Positions 41,758 to 50,523 of a DNA stretch of 64,000 bases are shown here, one piece after another. Location of the stretch: the NCBI RefSeq assembly GCF_000373385.1, contig NZ_KB891317.1, forward strand, positions 186,001-250,000, given 5' to 3'. The translations under genes were made by a program, and so were the position numbers. Positions within the stretch are counted from its first letter, which is position 1, and each line of letters opens with the position of its first letter. The notes under the pieces are model-generated. The model was not told where the DNA came from. It saw only the letters and a list, made by a program, of their open reading frames with translations, and searched no databases. Source of the DNA: Thiobacillus thioparus DSM 505 (GTDB lineage: Bacteria > Pseudomonadota > Gammaproteobacteria > Burkholderiales > Thiobacillaceae).

Positions 41758-41931
41758 TCAGCGTCCGTCCTGCACACGCAATGGGCAGGATTCAAACAGT
41801 TGCCTGCGCATGCGACGGCGGCGCTCAGACTCACACTCGGGGGAACACGTGAACTGGCGCCCCCAAGCCACCGAGTGACGGGCAGGGTTCACCGCATGTG
41901 TCTTCCCGCAGACTGGGCAAATGTGGATCAT
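41758..41931 (-). CDS. Small zinc-finger-like protein in the kdp operon
   Basis: 57 residues starting MIHICPVCGKTHAVNP, with a C-x2-C pair, then CSPEC and a basic helix (ERRRRMRRQLFES). Four cysteines suggest one bound zinc. A good ribosome site (GGGGA) lies five bases before the ATG; earlier in-frame ATG codons at 41958 and 41967 would overlap the preceding gene. Role unknown. Tight spacing puts it in the kdp transcript ahead of kdpD. Confidence 0.55.
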   Translation of the reverse strand: MIHICPVCGKTHAVNPARHSVAWGRQFTCSPECESERRRRMRRQLFESCPLRVQDGR

Positions 41932-41947
41932 CAACTTCCCCGCGCGG

Positions 41948-42292
41948 TCAAATGGCATGTTCGGCATAGCGGGCAAGATCCGATGCCGCGCTATGGGTTT
42001 GTGCGGAAACCAGGAACACCTCCCGGCCATGCGATGCGCCGACTGCCAGGGCAAGGCCGAGGGCGGCGGCGCCCGCGGTAGCCACGGCAAGCCTCAATGG
42101 CGCCTGCCAATCGGTCAGGTAACAAAGCAAGGCCGCGGTACCGAGGGCGCTGGCCGGGAAGCTGCCGTGTGCGACCTCGCGGCCATCGGCGCGCGCCGCG
42201 ACCCGGATGTCTTCCCCGACCAGGGCGATGCCGATGCATATCTTGTCGTTACACGCGGGGGGTGGCTCTTCTTTCTGCTGAGTGATACTCAT
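41948..42292 (-). CDS. Uncharacterised 114-residue protein in the kdp operon
   Basis: Not recognised. It begins MSITQQKEEPPPACNDKICIGIAL and contains a segment GTAALLCYLTDWQAPLRLAVATAGAAALGLAL, which could be a helix-rich core or a membrane hairpin, and ends DLARYAEHAI. No signal peptide. I use the ATG at 42292; an upstream ATG at 42322 is less likely. It lies between the EIIA-like gene and the zinc-finger gene. Confidence 0.55.
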   Translation of the reverse strand: MSITQQKEEPPPACNDKICIGIALVGEDIRVAARADGREVAHGSFPASALGTAALLCYLTDWQAPLRLAVATAGAAALGLALAVGASHGREVFLVSAQTHSAASDLARYAEHAI

Positions 42293-42370
42293 GTCAATTC
42301 CTGTCGTTACGATGCGTTTCATCCTAGCGGCAGCCGCGTCAAGATGTCGTAAAGATTGGCCGCCGGACCG

Positions 42371-42919
42371 TTAAGCGCGGCTAAAGAAAGGGGCCACGGG
42401 CTGGCTCCAGGAAGCGAACAGCTGCTTGACCTCCGAGGCGTGACCGCACTGGTGCAGGCGTGCGCGAAAACGGCAGTCGGAGAACAACTGCGTGGCATCG
42501 GCCAGAATTCTGAGGTGTTCCTCGTCGGCCTGATTCGGCGCCAGCAGGACCAGGATATCCATGACCGGGTTGCCGTCCGGGGCATCGAAGGGGATGGGCG
42601 ACTTCAGGCGCATATAGGCAACCTGCATCCGTTCCAACTCCTTGACGCGGGCATGGGGGATGGCGACACCTTTTCCAAGGCCAGTGGAACCGGCCTGCTC
42701 GCGGCGCGATAGACTCCGGGCTACCCATTCCTGGGGGAGCGCATGCTCGCGCTCCATGTGCCGACCGATGACATCGAAAAGCTCAAGCTTGTTCGAGACC
42801 GCGACGTCGAGGCAGATATTTTCCGGGGAGAGATAACTGGCGAGCGTGTTCAATCCGGAGGGCTTTTTCGCGCCGATAAACAAACCAGACTTGATCACGG
42901 CCAAGGGATTCAGATTCAC
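42371..42919 (-). CDS. EIIA(Ntr)/fructose-type PTS phosphorylation protein in the kdp operon
   Basis: 182 residues if begun at the GTG at 42919, which has GGAG six bases upstream; a TTG at 42961 is the alternative. The PTS EIIA type-2 domain covers most of it: LSPENICLDV start, and the phosphorylatable histidine in GKGVAIPHARV (about residue 89). The order of helices fits PtsN. In E. coli, PtsN binds KdpD and alters kdp expression, so a copy here may be a dedicated kdp regulator. No EI, HPr or IIB gene is near. Confidence 0.85.
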   Translation of the reverse strand: MNLNPLAVIKSGLFIGAKKPSGLNTLASYLSPENICLDVAVSNKLELFDVIGRHMEREHALPQEWVARSLSRREQAGSTGLGKGVAIPHARVKELERMQVAYMRLKSPIPFDAPDGNPVMDILVLLAPNQADEEHLRILADATQLFSDCRFRARLHQCGHASEVKQLFASWSQPVAPFFSRA

Positions 42920-43033
42920 GTTCGTCTCCAGATTTACGCTGCCTTGGACAGGGTATGCCAATCAACCACGTGGAATCGATTGCAGGTGGGGGAATAGGAG
43001 GGGGCGCCTGCACCGTTCCAATGAGTCAGCAAG

Positions 43034-43840
43034 TTAGAACGTCTTGGAAATCCATGCAGTGGCCGTGGCTTTGCCCAGATACTCGCCGGTATTGCTCGTC
43101 CCGGTGTTCGTCCAGAAAGCTTTCTCGGCATTGGTGTCGCTGTACGCGACGCCAAGGGTCATGCCGGACGTCTGCTTGGCCAGCTTGCCGAGGTCATACG
43201 TTGCACTGATCTTCCAGTCCTTGTAATCCGGCGATACGCCGTAGGCGGCAATAAACTGATCGTCGTTCTTGAAGTTGAAGGTGCCCCAATGCGCACCCAG
43301 GGTCATGCCGGTGTCTGCAACAGGCAGGCTGCCGGAAATATCCAGATAGTAGGTGCCATTGGTATTCGGGCCGACGCCAAACACCGAGTCACTCACATAG
43401 TGGGAATACTTGGCAGTAAACCATTTCCAGCCTACCGAGCCATAAATCTCCGAGGTCCAGGCACCCACAACGCTGTCTTTTTTGCTGCCCGGGTACATGT
43501 AGCGGATCGCCCCCACGTCATAACTGATCGGTCCGATGGTATTGCGGTAGCCGCCGTAGAGATCGAGTTCCATGCTGCCGCCGGTGTAACCCTGGAATTC
43601 CGTCAGCCAGCTTACATTGGAGCCCCAGGTGCCAAGGTAGACACCGCTGGCGTGCGTATAGTCAAAGCCGCCCTGAATGGCAGGCTTGCCGCCGGTCTGG
43701 GAAATGCCGCGGAAGACATAGTTGCTGGTGAGGCCGATATTGGCCGTCAGCGTATGCGGGCTGTCCTCGGCGAGCGCTGGCAGGGACGCCATTGAGGCCA
43801 TGAGGACGAGGGGGGAGAAGATAGGGTGGGGCAGTTTCAT
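43034..43840 (-). CDS. TorF-family putative outer-membrane porin
   Basis: 268 residues with a signal peptide (VLMASMASLPALA) and a beta-rich mature part: TLTANIGLTSNYVFRGISQTGGKPAIQGG is the TorF/Gcw_chp family signature, and the C-terminal residue is Phe (SKTF), as in outer-membrane beta barrels. It begins at the stop of the 40-residue peptide (TAATG), inside the kdp run. It might let K+ or another solute through the outer membrane; substrate unknown. Confidence 0.85.
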   Translation of the reverse strand: MKLPHPIFSPLVLMASMASLPALAEDSPHTLTANIGLTSNYVFRGISQTGGKPAIQGGFDYTHASGVYLGTWGSNVSWLTEFQGYTGGSMELDLYGGYRNTIGPISYDVGAIRYMYPGSKKDSVVGAWTSEIYGSVGWKWFTAKYSHYVSDSVFGVGPNTNGTYYLDISGSLPVADTGMTLGAHWGTFNFKNDDQFIAAYGVSPDYKDWKISATYDLGKLAKQTSGMTLGVAYSDTNAEKAFWTNTGTSNTGEYLGKATATAWISKTF

Positions 43841-43962
43841 TAACTTGATTTCCTTTCTTGTTTCTCGGGGTGTTTGTTAGTCAAGCAGGTCACAACAACC
43901 CATGCAAAGAGCAAGGGGATGACGAGTGCGGCGATAGCCATCAGGAAGTTCTGGAGTTCCAT
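43840..43962 (-). CDS. 40-residue membrane peptide between kdpC and the porin gene
   Basis: MELQNFLMAIAALVIPLLF begins one hydrophobic helix that runs to about residue 26, followed by a short charged tail (KHPEKQERKSS). The frame starts 7 bases after kdpC and its TAA shares a base with the porin ATG, so it is tightly coupled. Nothing in the sequence equals KdpF. I do not recognise the family; a single-helix accessory peptide is plausible. Confidence 0.6.
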   Translation of the reverse strand: MELQNFLMAIAALVIPLLFAWVVVTCLTNKHPEKQERKSS

Positions 43963-43969
43963 GGCGGTC

Positions 43970-44548
43970 TTAGGGTTTGGCCAGACGGTCCAGCGCCAGG
44001 TTCAGCGCCAGCACGTTGACCCGGGGTTCGCCCAGCAGGCCGAGTTGGCGCCCCTCGGTATGGGCGTCGATGAGCGTGTTCACCGCGGCCACGTTCAGGC
44101 CGCGGATGCGGGCGACGCGAGGGACCTGCCAGCGCGCGGCGGCGGGGCTGATCTGAGGATCGAGGCCGCTGCCCGAGGCAGTGACGAGGTCTTCCGGGAT
44201 CGGCGCGGTCTGGCTCGGGTCGGAGGACTTCAACGCATCGATCCGGGCCTTGACCGCCTCTTTCAGCGCCGGGTTGAGCGGGCCCTGATTGGAGCCGCTG
44301 GAGGCGCTGGCGTTGTAGGGCATCGGGCCGGTGGCCGAGGGGCGGCCCCAGAAGTATTTCGGGTCGGTAAAGTTCTGGCCGATCAGCCGCGAACCGACCG
44401 GCTTGCCGTTCACGACGATCAGGCTGCCCTCTGCGGCGTCGGGGAACAGCACTTTCGCGATTCCGGTCACCGCCACAGGGTAGACAATGCCGGTAACGGC
44501 CGACAACAGGACGAACAGGGTGAGGGCGGGACGAAACAGGGTCTTCAT
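43970..44548 (-). CDS. kdpC: Potassium-transporting ATPase KdpC subunit
   Basis: 192 residues with one N-terminal membrane helix. Family segments [22 protein letters not shown] and the tail [43 protein letters not shown] are clear. KdpC anchors KdpA and KdpB and raises ATP affinity. 14 bases after kdpB. Confidence 0.97.
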   Translation of the reverse strand: MKTLFRPALTLFVLLSAVTGIVYPVAVTGIAKVLFPDAAEGSLIVVNGKPVGSRLIGQNFTDPKYFWGRPSATGPMPYNASASSGSNQGPLNPALKEAVKARIDALKSSDPSQTAPIPEDLVTASGSGLDPQISPAAARWQVPRVARIRGLNVAAVNTLIDAHTEGRQLGLLGEPRVNVLALNLALDRLAKP

Positions 44549-44562
44549 GATTTTTTCCTTTC

Positions 44563-46641
44563 TCAGGCGAGCCCGGCAACGGCGATGAGCATGTCGATCA
44601 GCTTGATGCCGATGAAGGGCGCGATCAGCCCGCCCAGACCATAGACCGCCAGATTGCGACGCAGCAGCGCGGCGGCGCCCCGGGGTTGGTATTTCACGCC
44701 TTTCAGCGCCAGCGGGATCAGGAACATGATGATCAGCGCATTGAAAATCACCGCCGACAGGATGGCGGAAGCCGGGCTGGCCAGTCCCATGACGTTGAGC
44801 GCCGCGAGCTGCGGGTAGGTGGTGACGAAAGCTGCGGGGATGATGGCGAAATACTTGGCGACGTCGTTGGCGATGGAGAAGGTGGTGAGCGAACCGCGCG
44901 TCATTAACATTTGTTTGCCGGTTTCCACCACCTCGATCAGCTTGGTCGGGTTGGAATCGAGGTCGACCATGTTGCCGGCCTCCTTGGCCGCTTGCGTGCC
45001 GGTGTTCATGGCCACCGCTACGTCGGCCTGCGCGAGTGCAGGCGCGTCGTTGGTGCCGTCGCCGGTCATGGCCACCAGCCGGCCTTCGGCCTGGTATTCG
45101 CGGATGAGCTTCAACTTGGCCTCCGGCGTGGCCTCGGCCAGGAAGTCGTCCACCCCCGCCTCGGCGGCGATGGAGGCGGCGGTCAGGCGGTTGTCCCCGG
45201 TGATCATCACCGTCTTGATGCCCATGCGGCGCAGTTCGGCGAAACGCTCCTTGATGCCGCCCTTGACGACGTCCTTCAGTTCCACCACGCCTAGCACGCG
45301 GGCACCACCGCCGGCGGATTCGGCCACCACCAGCGGGGTGGAGCCGCGTTTGGCGACCTGCTCGACGATCATTTCCACTTCGGGCGGGAAGTGACCGCCG
45401 CGTTCCGCGACATAGGCGCGTACCGCTTCGGCTGCTCCCTTGCGGATCTCGCGGCCGTCGAGGTCGACGCCGCTCATGCGGGTCTGGGCGGTGAAATGCA
45501 CGAAATGGGCACCCAGTTCACGCACGTCACGGCCGCGCAGGTTGAACTTGTCCTTGGCCAGAACCACGATGCTGCGACCTTCCGGCGTCTCGTCGGCGAG
45601 CGAGGAAAGTTGGGCTGCGTCGGCCAGCGCCGCTTCCTTCACGCCGGCGGCGTGCAGGAAATTGGTCGCCTGGCGATTGCCCAGCGTAATCGTGCCGGTC
45701 TTGTCCAGCAGCAACACATCGACATCGCCCGCCGCTTCGACCGCACGGCCGGAGGTGGCGATGACATTGGCCTGCATCATGCGGCTCATGCCGGCGACCC
45801 CGATGGCCGACAGTAGACCGGCAATCGTGGTCGGGATCAGGCAGACCAGCAAAGCGATGAGCACCGTGATGGAGATGGGTGTCCCGGCCTTCGCGACACT
45901 GACGCCGAACATCGAGTAGGGCAGCAAGGTGACGGTGACGCCCAGGAAAACGATGGTCAGCGCCACCAGCAGGATGGTCAGTGCGATCTCGTTGGGCGTC
46001 TTCTGGCGTTTGGCGTTTTCCACCATGGCGATCATGCGGTCGACGAAGGTCTCGCCCGGATTGACCGTCACGCGCACGACCAGCCAGTCGGACAGTACGC
46101 GGGTGCCGCCGGTGACGGCGGAGAAGTCGCCGCCCGCTTCGCGGATGACAGGCGCCGATTCGCCGGTGATCGCCGATTCATCCACCGAGGCCACGCCTAC
46201 GATGACCTCGCCGTCGGCCGGAATGGTCTCACTGGAATGGACGATGAAGACATCGCCCTTGCGCAGGTCCGTTGCCGGCACCGTGACCCACGTATCGGTG
46301 GCGTTCGCTCCCTTGATCTTTTTGGCCAGGGTCTCTTTCTTCAGCCCGCGCAACGAGGCCGCCTGGGCCTTGCTGCGGCCCTCGGCCAGCGCTTCGGCGA
46401 AGTTGGCGAACAGCACCGTGAACCACAACCAGAGCGCAATGGCGAGGATGAATCCGGCCGGGGCTTCGCCCTGTCCGGCCAGGGCCTGAGCCCAGAGCGC
46501 GGTGGTCAGGATGCTGCCGACGTAAACCACGAACATCACCGGGTTGCGCCACTGTACGGCGGGGTTCAGCTTCCTGAATGAATCGACGATCGCCGGCTTC
46601 AACAACGCCGGGTCGAACATGGCAAGTTTCTTGTGCGACAT
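44563..46641 (-). CDS. kdpB: Potassium-transporting P-type ATPase KdpB
   Basis: 692 residues. P-type motifs are all present: TGES ([11 protein letters not shown]), the phosphorylated Asp in [13 protein letters not shown], and [10 protein letters not shown]. Start is the ATG at 46641 ([14 protein letters not shown]). It energises K+ entry via KdpA. 19 bases after kdpA. Confidence 0.97.
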   Translation of the reverse strand: MSHKKLAMFDPALLKPAIVDSFRKLNPAVQWRNPVMFVVYVGSILTTALWAQALAGQGEAPAGFILAIALWLWFTVLFANFAEALAEGRSKAQAASLRGLKKETLAKKIKGANATDTWVTVPATDLRKGDVFIVHSSETIPADGEVIVGVASVDESAITGESAPVIREAGGDFSAVTGGTRVLSDWLVVRVTVNPGETFVDRMIAMVENAKRQKTPNEIALTILLVALTIVFLGVTVTLLPYSMFGVSVAKAGTPISITVLIALLVCLIPTTIAGLLSAIGVAGMSRMMQANVIATSGRAVEAAGDVDVLLLDKTGTITLGNRQATNFLHAAGVKEAALADAAQLSSLADETPEGRSIVVLAKDKFNLRGRDVRELGAHFVHFTAQTRMSGVDLDGREIRKGAAEAVRAYVAERGGHFPPEVEMIVEQVAKRGSTPLVVAESAGGGARVLGVVELKDVVKGGIKERFAELRRMGIKTVMITGDNRLTAASIAAEAGVDDFLAEATPEAKLKLIREYQAEGRLVAMTGDGTNDAPALAQADVAVAMNTGTQAAKEAGNMVDLDSNPTKLIEVVETGKQMLMTRGSLTTFSIANDVAKYFAIIPAAFVTTYPQLAALNVMGLASPASAILSAVIFNALIIMFLIPLALKGVKYQPRGAAALLRRNLAVYGLGGLIAPFIGIKLIDMLIAVAGLA

Positions 46642-46660
46642 TTCAGTTATCTCCTTCGGC

Positions 46661-48448
46661 TCAGTGAGCGAGCCCAAGCATCAGATGCTCGACCACCGGC
46701 CCGAGCGCAAGCGCGGGGACGTAATTCAGCGCGCCGACCAGAACCACCGTGCCGATCAACAGCACGACGAAGAGCGGGCCATGGGTGGGCATGGTGCCGG
46801 CGCTGGCGGTAATGCGCTTCTTTGCGGCGAGGGCGCCGGCCAGGGCCAGCACCGGCACGATCACGCCAAAGCGGCCGAACCACATGGCGATGCCGAGCAG
46901 GGTGTTGTAGAAGGGCGTGTTGGCCGACAGCCCGGCAAACGCACTGCCGTTGTTGTTGGCGGCCGAGGTGAAGGCGTAGAGAATTTCCGAGAAACCGTGC
47001 GCGCCGGGGTTGGCGATGCCGGCGACACCGGCCGGGACCATGACGGCGATGGCCGTACCGGCCAGCACCAGCAGCGGCGTCACCAGGATGGCGATGGACA
47101 CCATCTTCATCTCGTAGGCCTCGATCTTCTTGCCCAGGTATTCCGGCGTGCGGCCGATCATCAGGCCGGCGATGAACACCGCCATGACGGCGAACACCAG
47201 CATGCCGTACAGCCCCGTTCCGACACCGCCGAACACCACTTCGCCGAGCATCATGTTCCACAGGGTAACGAAGCCGCCCAGCGGCATGAAGGAGTCGTGC
47301 ATGGAATTGACCGCGCCGCAGGAGGCCAGCGTGGTGATGGTGGCGAAGAGGCCCGAGTCGGCTATGCCGAAGCGTGTCTCCTTGCCTTCCATGTTGCCGA
47401 CCGATGTGTCGGTGCCCAGGCTGGCCAGCAGCGGGTTGCCCTGATGTTCGAAGCTCATCGCCGCAACCGCCATGACCACGAACAGTAGCGTCATCGCGGC
47501 CAGCACCGCCCAGCCCTGACGCATGTCGCCCACCATGCGGCCGAAGGTCAGGGTCAACGCCGCCGGGATCAGGAAGATCGACAGCATCTGGATGAAGTTC
47601 GCGAGCGGGGTTGGATTTTCAAAGGGATGCGCCGAATTGGCGTTGAAGAAGCCGCCGCCGTTGGTGCCGAGCGTCTTGATCGCTTCCTGCGAGGCGACCG
47701 GGCCCATCGGCAAGGACTGGGTCCGGAGCGAGACGGACTCGGTGACGGCGTTGCCCTTGTCGTCCTTGGCCGGCTGGCCGGCGGCATCGAGTTTGGGCGC
47801 GTCGTACCGGGTGGCCTCCACGGTCGTCACGTTCTTGTAGGCATCGAAGTTCTGGATGACACCCTGGCCGACCAGGAACACGGCGTAGACCAGCGAGATC
47901 GGCAGCAGCACATAGAGCGTGATGCGGGTGAGATCGACCCAGGCGTTGCCGATGGTTTTGGCGGTGTGGCGGGCGAAGCCGCGGATCAGCGCAATGACGA
48001 CGACGATGCCGGTGGCGGCGGAAAGGAAGTTCTGCACCGCCAGGCCGAGCATCTGGGTCAGGTAGCTCATCGTCGATTCGCCACCGTAGCCCTGCCAGTT
48101 GGTGTTGGTGACAAAGCTGATCGCGGTGTTGAACGACGAATCCGGACTGACGTTGGCCATCGCCTGGGGATTCAGCGGCAACCACAGCTGCAGCCGTTGC
48201 AGCGCGTAGACGGCCAGGAAGCCGAGCAGGTTGAACAGCAGGATGGCAAAGGCGTATTTCAGCCAGCCCATTTCCTCGTCCTTCTTCACGCCGCCGAGGC
48301 GATACAGCACGGACTCGATAGGGCCGCCGAGGCGCATCGCAAAGCCGCGGCCTTCCATCACATTGGCGATATAGATACCCAGTGGCTTGGCCACCAGCAG
48401 CAGGATTACCAGATACGCTCCAAGCAGGAGCCAGGCATGGGTAGTCAT
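46661..48448 (-). CDS. kdpA: Potassium-transporting ATPase KdpA (channel-like subunit)
   Basis: 595 residues with about ten membrane helices. The four selectivity-filter repeats are visible, for example [53 protein letters not shown] and [12 protein letters not shown]. It binds and passes K+. The start overlaps the kdpF stop by four bases (ATGA). Confidence 0.97.
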   Translation of the reverse strand: MTTHAWLLLGAYLVILLLVAKPLGIYIANVMEGRGFAMRLGGPIESVLYRLGGVKKDEEMGWLKYAFAILLFNLLGFLAVYALQRLQLWLPLNPQAMANVSPDSSFNTAISFVTNTNWQGYGGESTMSYLTQMLGLAVQNFLSAATGIVVVIALIRGFARHTAKTIGNAWVDLTRITLYVLLPISLVYAVFLVGQGVIQNFDAYKNVTTVEATRYDAPKLDAAGQPAKDDKGNAVTESVSLRTQSLPMGPVASQEAIKTLGTNGGGFFNANSAHPFENPTPLANFIQMLSIFLIPAALTLTFGRMVGDMRQGWAVLAAMTLLFVVMAVAAMSFEHQGNPLLASLGTDTSVGNMEGKETRFGIADSGLFATITTLASCGAVNSMHDSFMPLGGFVTLWNMMLGEVVFGGVGTGLYGMLVFAVMAVFIAGLMIGRTPEYLGKKIEAYEMKMVSIAILVTPLLVLAGTAIAVMVPAGVAGIANPGAHGFSEILYAFTSAANNNGSAFAGLSANTPFYNTLLGIAMWFGRFGVIVPVLALAGALAAKKRITASAGTMPTHGPLFVVLLIGTVVLVGALNYVPALALGPVVEHLMLGLAH

Positions 48449-48537
48449 GAAAAGTCCTCAGGTTTGAGCAGGGCGGCGATCAGGTAGACAAGCAACCCAA
48501 TCGCGACGATGGCGCTGACGATGAGTAACCCGCTCAT
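48445..48537 (-). CDS. kdpF: KdpF subunit
   Basis: 30 residues ([20 protein letters not shown], then [10 protein letters not shown]), a single hydrophobic helix ending in LLKPE(D/R)F, typical of KdpF, which stabilises the Kdp complex. It overlaps kdpA by four bases and the preceding micropeptide by four. Too short for common ORF calls. Confidence 0.93.
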   Translation of the reverse strand: MSGLLIVSAIVAIGLLVYLIAALLKPEDFS

Positions 48538-48626
48538 TGGGTGCCTCCCAACTTTGCGCAGCCGACGGCGACGCCCACCACCAGGGCGAAGAACAGGGCA
48601 ATGCCTGCGAGGTAGAACAGGTCCAT
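48534..48626 (-). CDS. 30-residue membrane peptide, first gene of the kdp operon
   Basis: MDLFYLAGIALFFALVVGVA is one hydrophobic helix, followed by [11 protein letters not shown] strong ribosome site (AAGGAG) lies six bases before the ATG, and its stop overlaps the kdpF start (ATGA). It is a candidate accessory peptide of the Kdp pump; small ORFs of this pattern occur ahead of kdpF elsewhere, but I know of no assigned function. Confidence 0.75.
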   Translation of the reverse strand: MDLFYLAGIALFFALVVGVAVGCAKLGGTQ

Positions 48627-48661
48627 GACATCTCCTTGCAACGTGAACGGCGATGCAATGG

Positions 48662-48726
48662 ACTATAGAGACCTGCCAATAAAGATGCGGCTAAGACTGA
48701 TGAGGAAAGTGTTAAGAAAACGTAAA
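48662..48726 (-). promoter_or_regulatory. kdp promoter with KdpE-type box
   Basis: On the minus strand, TATAGT (48667-48662) fits a -10 box and implies a start near 48655, 30 bases before the first ORF. TTTACGTTTTCTTAACAC (48726-48709) resembles the E. coli KdpE site (T-rich with TTTACAC end) and would lie at about -71 to -54, the same position as in E. coli. There is no good -35, as expected of an activated promoter. Confidence 0.75.
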
Positions 48727-48739
48727 GTTGCTGAGATAA

Positions 48740-49173
48740 TTGCGCCGAAGCCGGAAATGGTTTCGGACGGCGTGATTGACCGATAAGAACAGTTGTCCGA
48801 TTTTCACTAAAATATCGGCGTCTTATCCGACACGGAAGAAAAATGGGTTGCTCAGCCTTCCAGGTGCGCTTCTGCTGGAGTTCTGATTGGCCGTTTCCAG
48901 CTACTCAACGGACTCTCGACGAGTAGCCCATGACCGCCTACTTTAGGGTCGATTGCCGTCCCCTGCCGTTGTCGAAAGTAGACATTTAGCCCGAACTTCG
49001 TACCGGAGTCGGCAAGCTGCTCCACACCGGCCGCTCATTGTCTCCAGTGTTAACAATGGCAGCAAAGACCGAGGCGTTGGCGACCAATTTGGCGATGGCT
49101 GTCGATCAGCGCAGTTGGACGAAGCCGATCCCTGTACCATTTACCTTTACCCGTACGTTATGAGGCCCCTCAA
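48740..49173. other. Gene-poor stretch between the kdp promoter and the XRE gene
   Basis: No supported gene. Short frames on both strands lack ribosome sites and recognisable domains. A small inverted repeat, CATTGT/ACAATG, is at about 49036-49058. It looks like eroded sequence at a junction between the core kdp locus and accessory DNA. Confidence 0.4.
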
Positions 49174-49614
49174 TTGTCGAACATCGCATCCGTGCTCAAG
49201 GAAGAAATCGCCCGACTCGTCCGCAGGCAGTTACGCGGCGAAACCGAAAACCTCAAGAAGGCATCGAGCCGTTATCGCGCCGATATCGCCGCTTTGAAGC
49301 GGCGCATCGAGGCCTTGGAAAAGCAGATATCCCGCCTCGAGAAAATGGTGCCGAAGAAGGTCGCGCCTATCGCCGACAAGGAATCCGAAACGAAACTGAG
49401 GTTCAAACCGCAAGGTGTGCGTGCGCAGCGGACGCGGCTCGGACTGTCCGCGCCGGAGATGGGGGCGCTGGTGGGCGTCTCCGCCCAAACCATCTACAAC
49501 TGGGAAACCGGTACGTCGCGCCCAAGGGCCGAGCAGCTCGCCGTCATCGCGGCTGTCCGGAAGATGGGCAAACGCGAGGTCAAGGCACGGCTTGACCAGT
49601 TGCGAGCGGAGTGA
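49174..49614 (+). CDS. XRE-family regulator with N-terminal coiled coil
   Basis: 146 residues. Residues about 1-65 are basic, heptad-rich helix (RYRADIAALKRRIEALEKQISRLEKM); residues 80-135 are a Cro/C1 helix-turn-helix (VRAQRTRLGLSAPEMGALVGVSAQTIYNWETGTSRPRAEQLAVIAAVRKM). The frame opens with TTG at 49174 with GAGG eight bases before it. Neither neighbour looks like its target. It could be a stand-alone regulator or an antitoxin-like protein, but no toxin gene is seen. Confidence 0.75.
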   Translation: MSNIASVLKEEIARLVRRQLRGETENLKKASSRYRADIAALKRRIEALEKQISRLEKMVPKKVAPIADKESETKLRFKPQGVRAQRTRLGLSAPEMGALVGVSAQTIYNWETGTSRPRAEQLAVIAAVRKMGKREVKARLDQLRAE

Positions 49615-50033
49615 TGGACCCGTACACGCCGCACCCGCAGCCCTTCCGCCGTACGAGAACCACTACACCCTGGGAATCCTGAAGGGTAACTTCGGCGACT
49701 GGACCAGCGAGGAAGTCGTCAAGTACGAGAATGATGTTGCGGGAGAGGTTCGGGCACCTTGGCCGGCCCACGCTGAACACAGAGGTTGCGACGGTTGACA
49801 ATCCAGGCCTGGCAGGCAGGTCGTCGGCCTTGCCGGTCACCCTCACATGGCTGCTGACAGATCTCGAAAGTCTGCTTTAAGGACCGGCTCCAAATTGGCG
49901 TTACCGGCCATCGGACCTTGAGGTTGATGTCACGGATATCTGCTCCTCGTGCCTGAGCGGATCCACAACTGTCCTCTGGCTGAGCGCCCCCTATGGCTGC
50001 CTTCGCAGCAACCTCAGGAGCGTTTTAACCATG
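49615..50033. other. Gene-poor stretch after the XRE gene
   Basis: No supported gene. Several short frames exist without ribosome sites or domains. The sequence around 49860-49990 (CGAAAGTCTGCTTTAAGG and onward) resembles degraded spacer found near accessory genes; no intact mobile element is visible. Confidence 0.4.
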
Positions 50034-50510
50034 CTAATGGTGAGGATTCACTTCCAGGTTTTCCACCTCGCATTCCTCCATGTAATGCACGAAGCCGCGA
50101 CGCAATCGCTCCGCCCAGCCTTCGCCTAGCTTTACGCCCACCTCTCCCATCTTCGCTTCGAGTTGATCAGCCGTTGCCTGGAGCAGGTCGTAGGTGATGG
50201 TCACTATGTTGTCGTCCTGAATCACGATTGCCTTCACACCCATCATGGCACCCAATGCCTCGCCCAAGACCACGGCGTCATGTGCGGCGAGCGGCGTGTC
50301 GAGTTGAAAGCGTCTGCGCTTGAACAACACCACGCCCTTCTGTTTGGGCGCTTTCTCGCCGGGCACCCCGATGTAGAGGTGGGGATTGGCGACGAAGCGC
50401 TGTCGGCATTGCTCCGAGCAGAAGGCATAGTGAATCCCCTCGTATATCGTTTCGAGTTGCGCTGGGACGACATCCATCCCGCAGACCGGATCCTTGACAG
50501 GGGTACTCAT
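50034..50510 (-). CDS. YHS-domain metal-binding protein
   Basis: 158 residues. The N-terminal YHS domain has DPVCGMDV and a second cysteine pair in FCSEQCRQRF, a copper-binding arrangement. The C-terminal part (from about residue 70) has the alpha/beta pattern of a heavy-metal-associated-like domain but lacks CxxC. It is encoded 13 bases after the copper ATPase gene and probably acts as its chaperone or regulator. Confidence 0.8.
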   Translation of the reverse strand: MSTPVKDPVCGMDVVPAQLETIYEGIHYAFCSEQCRQRFVANPHLYIGVPGEKAPKQKGVVLFKRRRFQLDTPLAAHDAVVLGEALGAMMGVKAIVIQDDNIVTITYDLLQATADQLEAKMGEVGVKLGEGWAERLRRGFVHYMEECEVENLEVNPHH

Positions 50511-50523
50511 CGATTGTCCTTGG

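Noticed and set aside
48943-49140. A 65-codon minus-strand frame in the gap before the XRE gene
   Set aside because: No ribosome site, no domain, and the composition of non-coding DNA.
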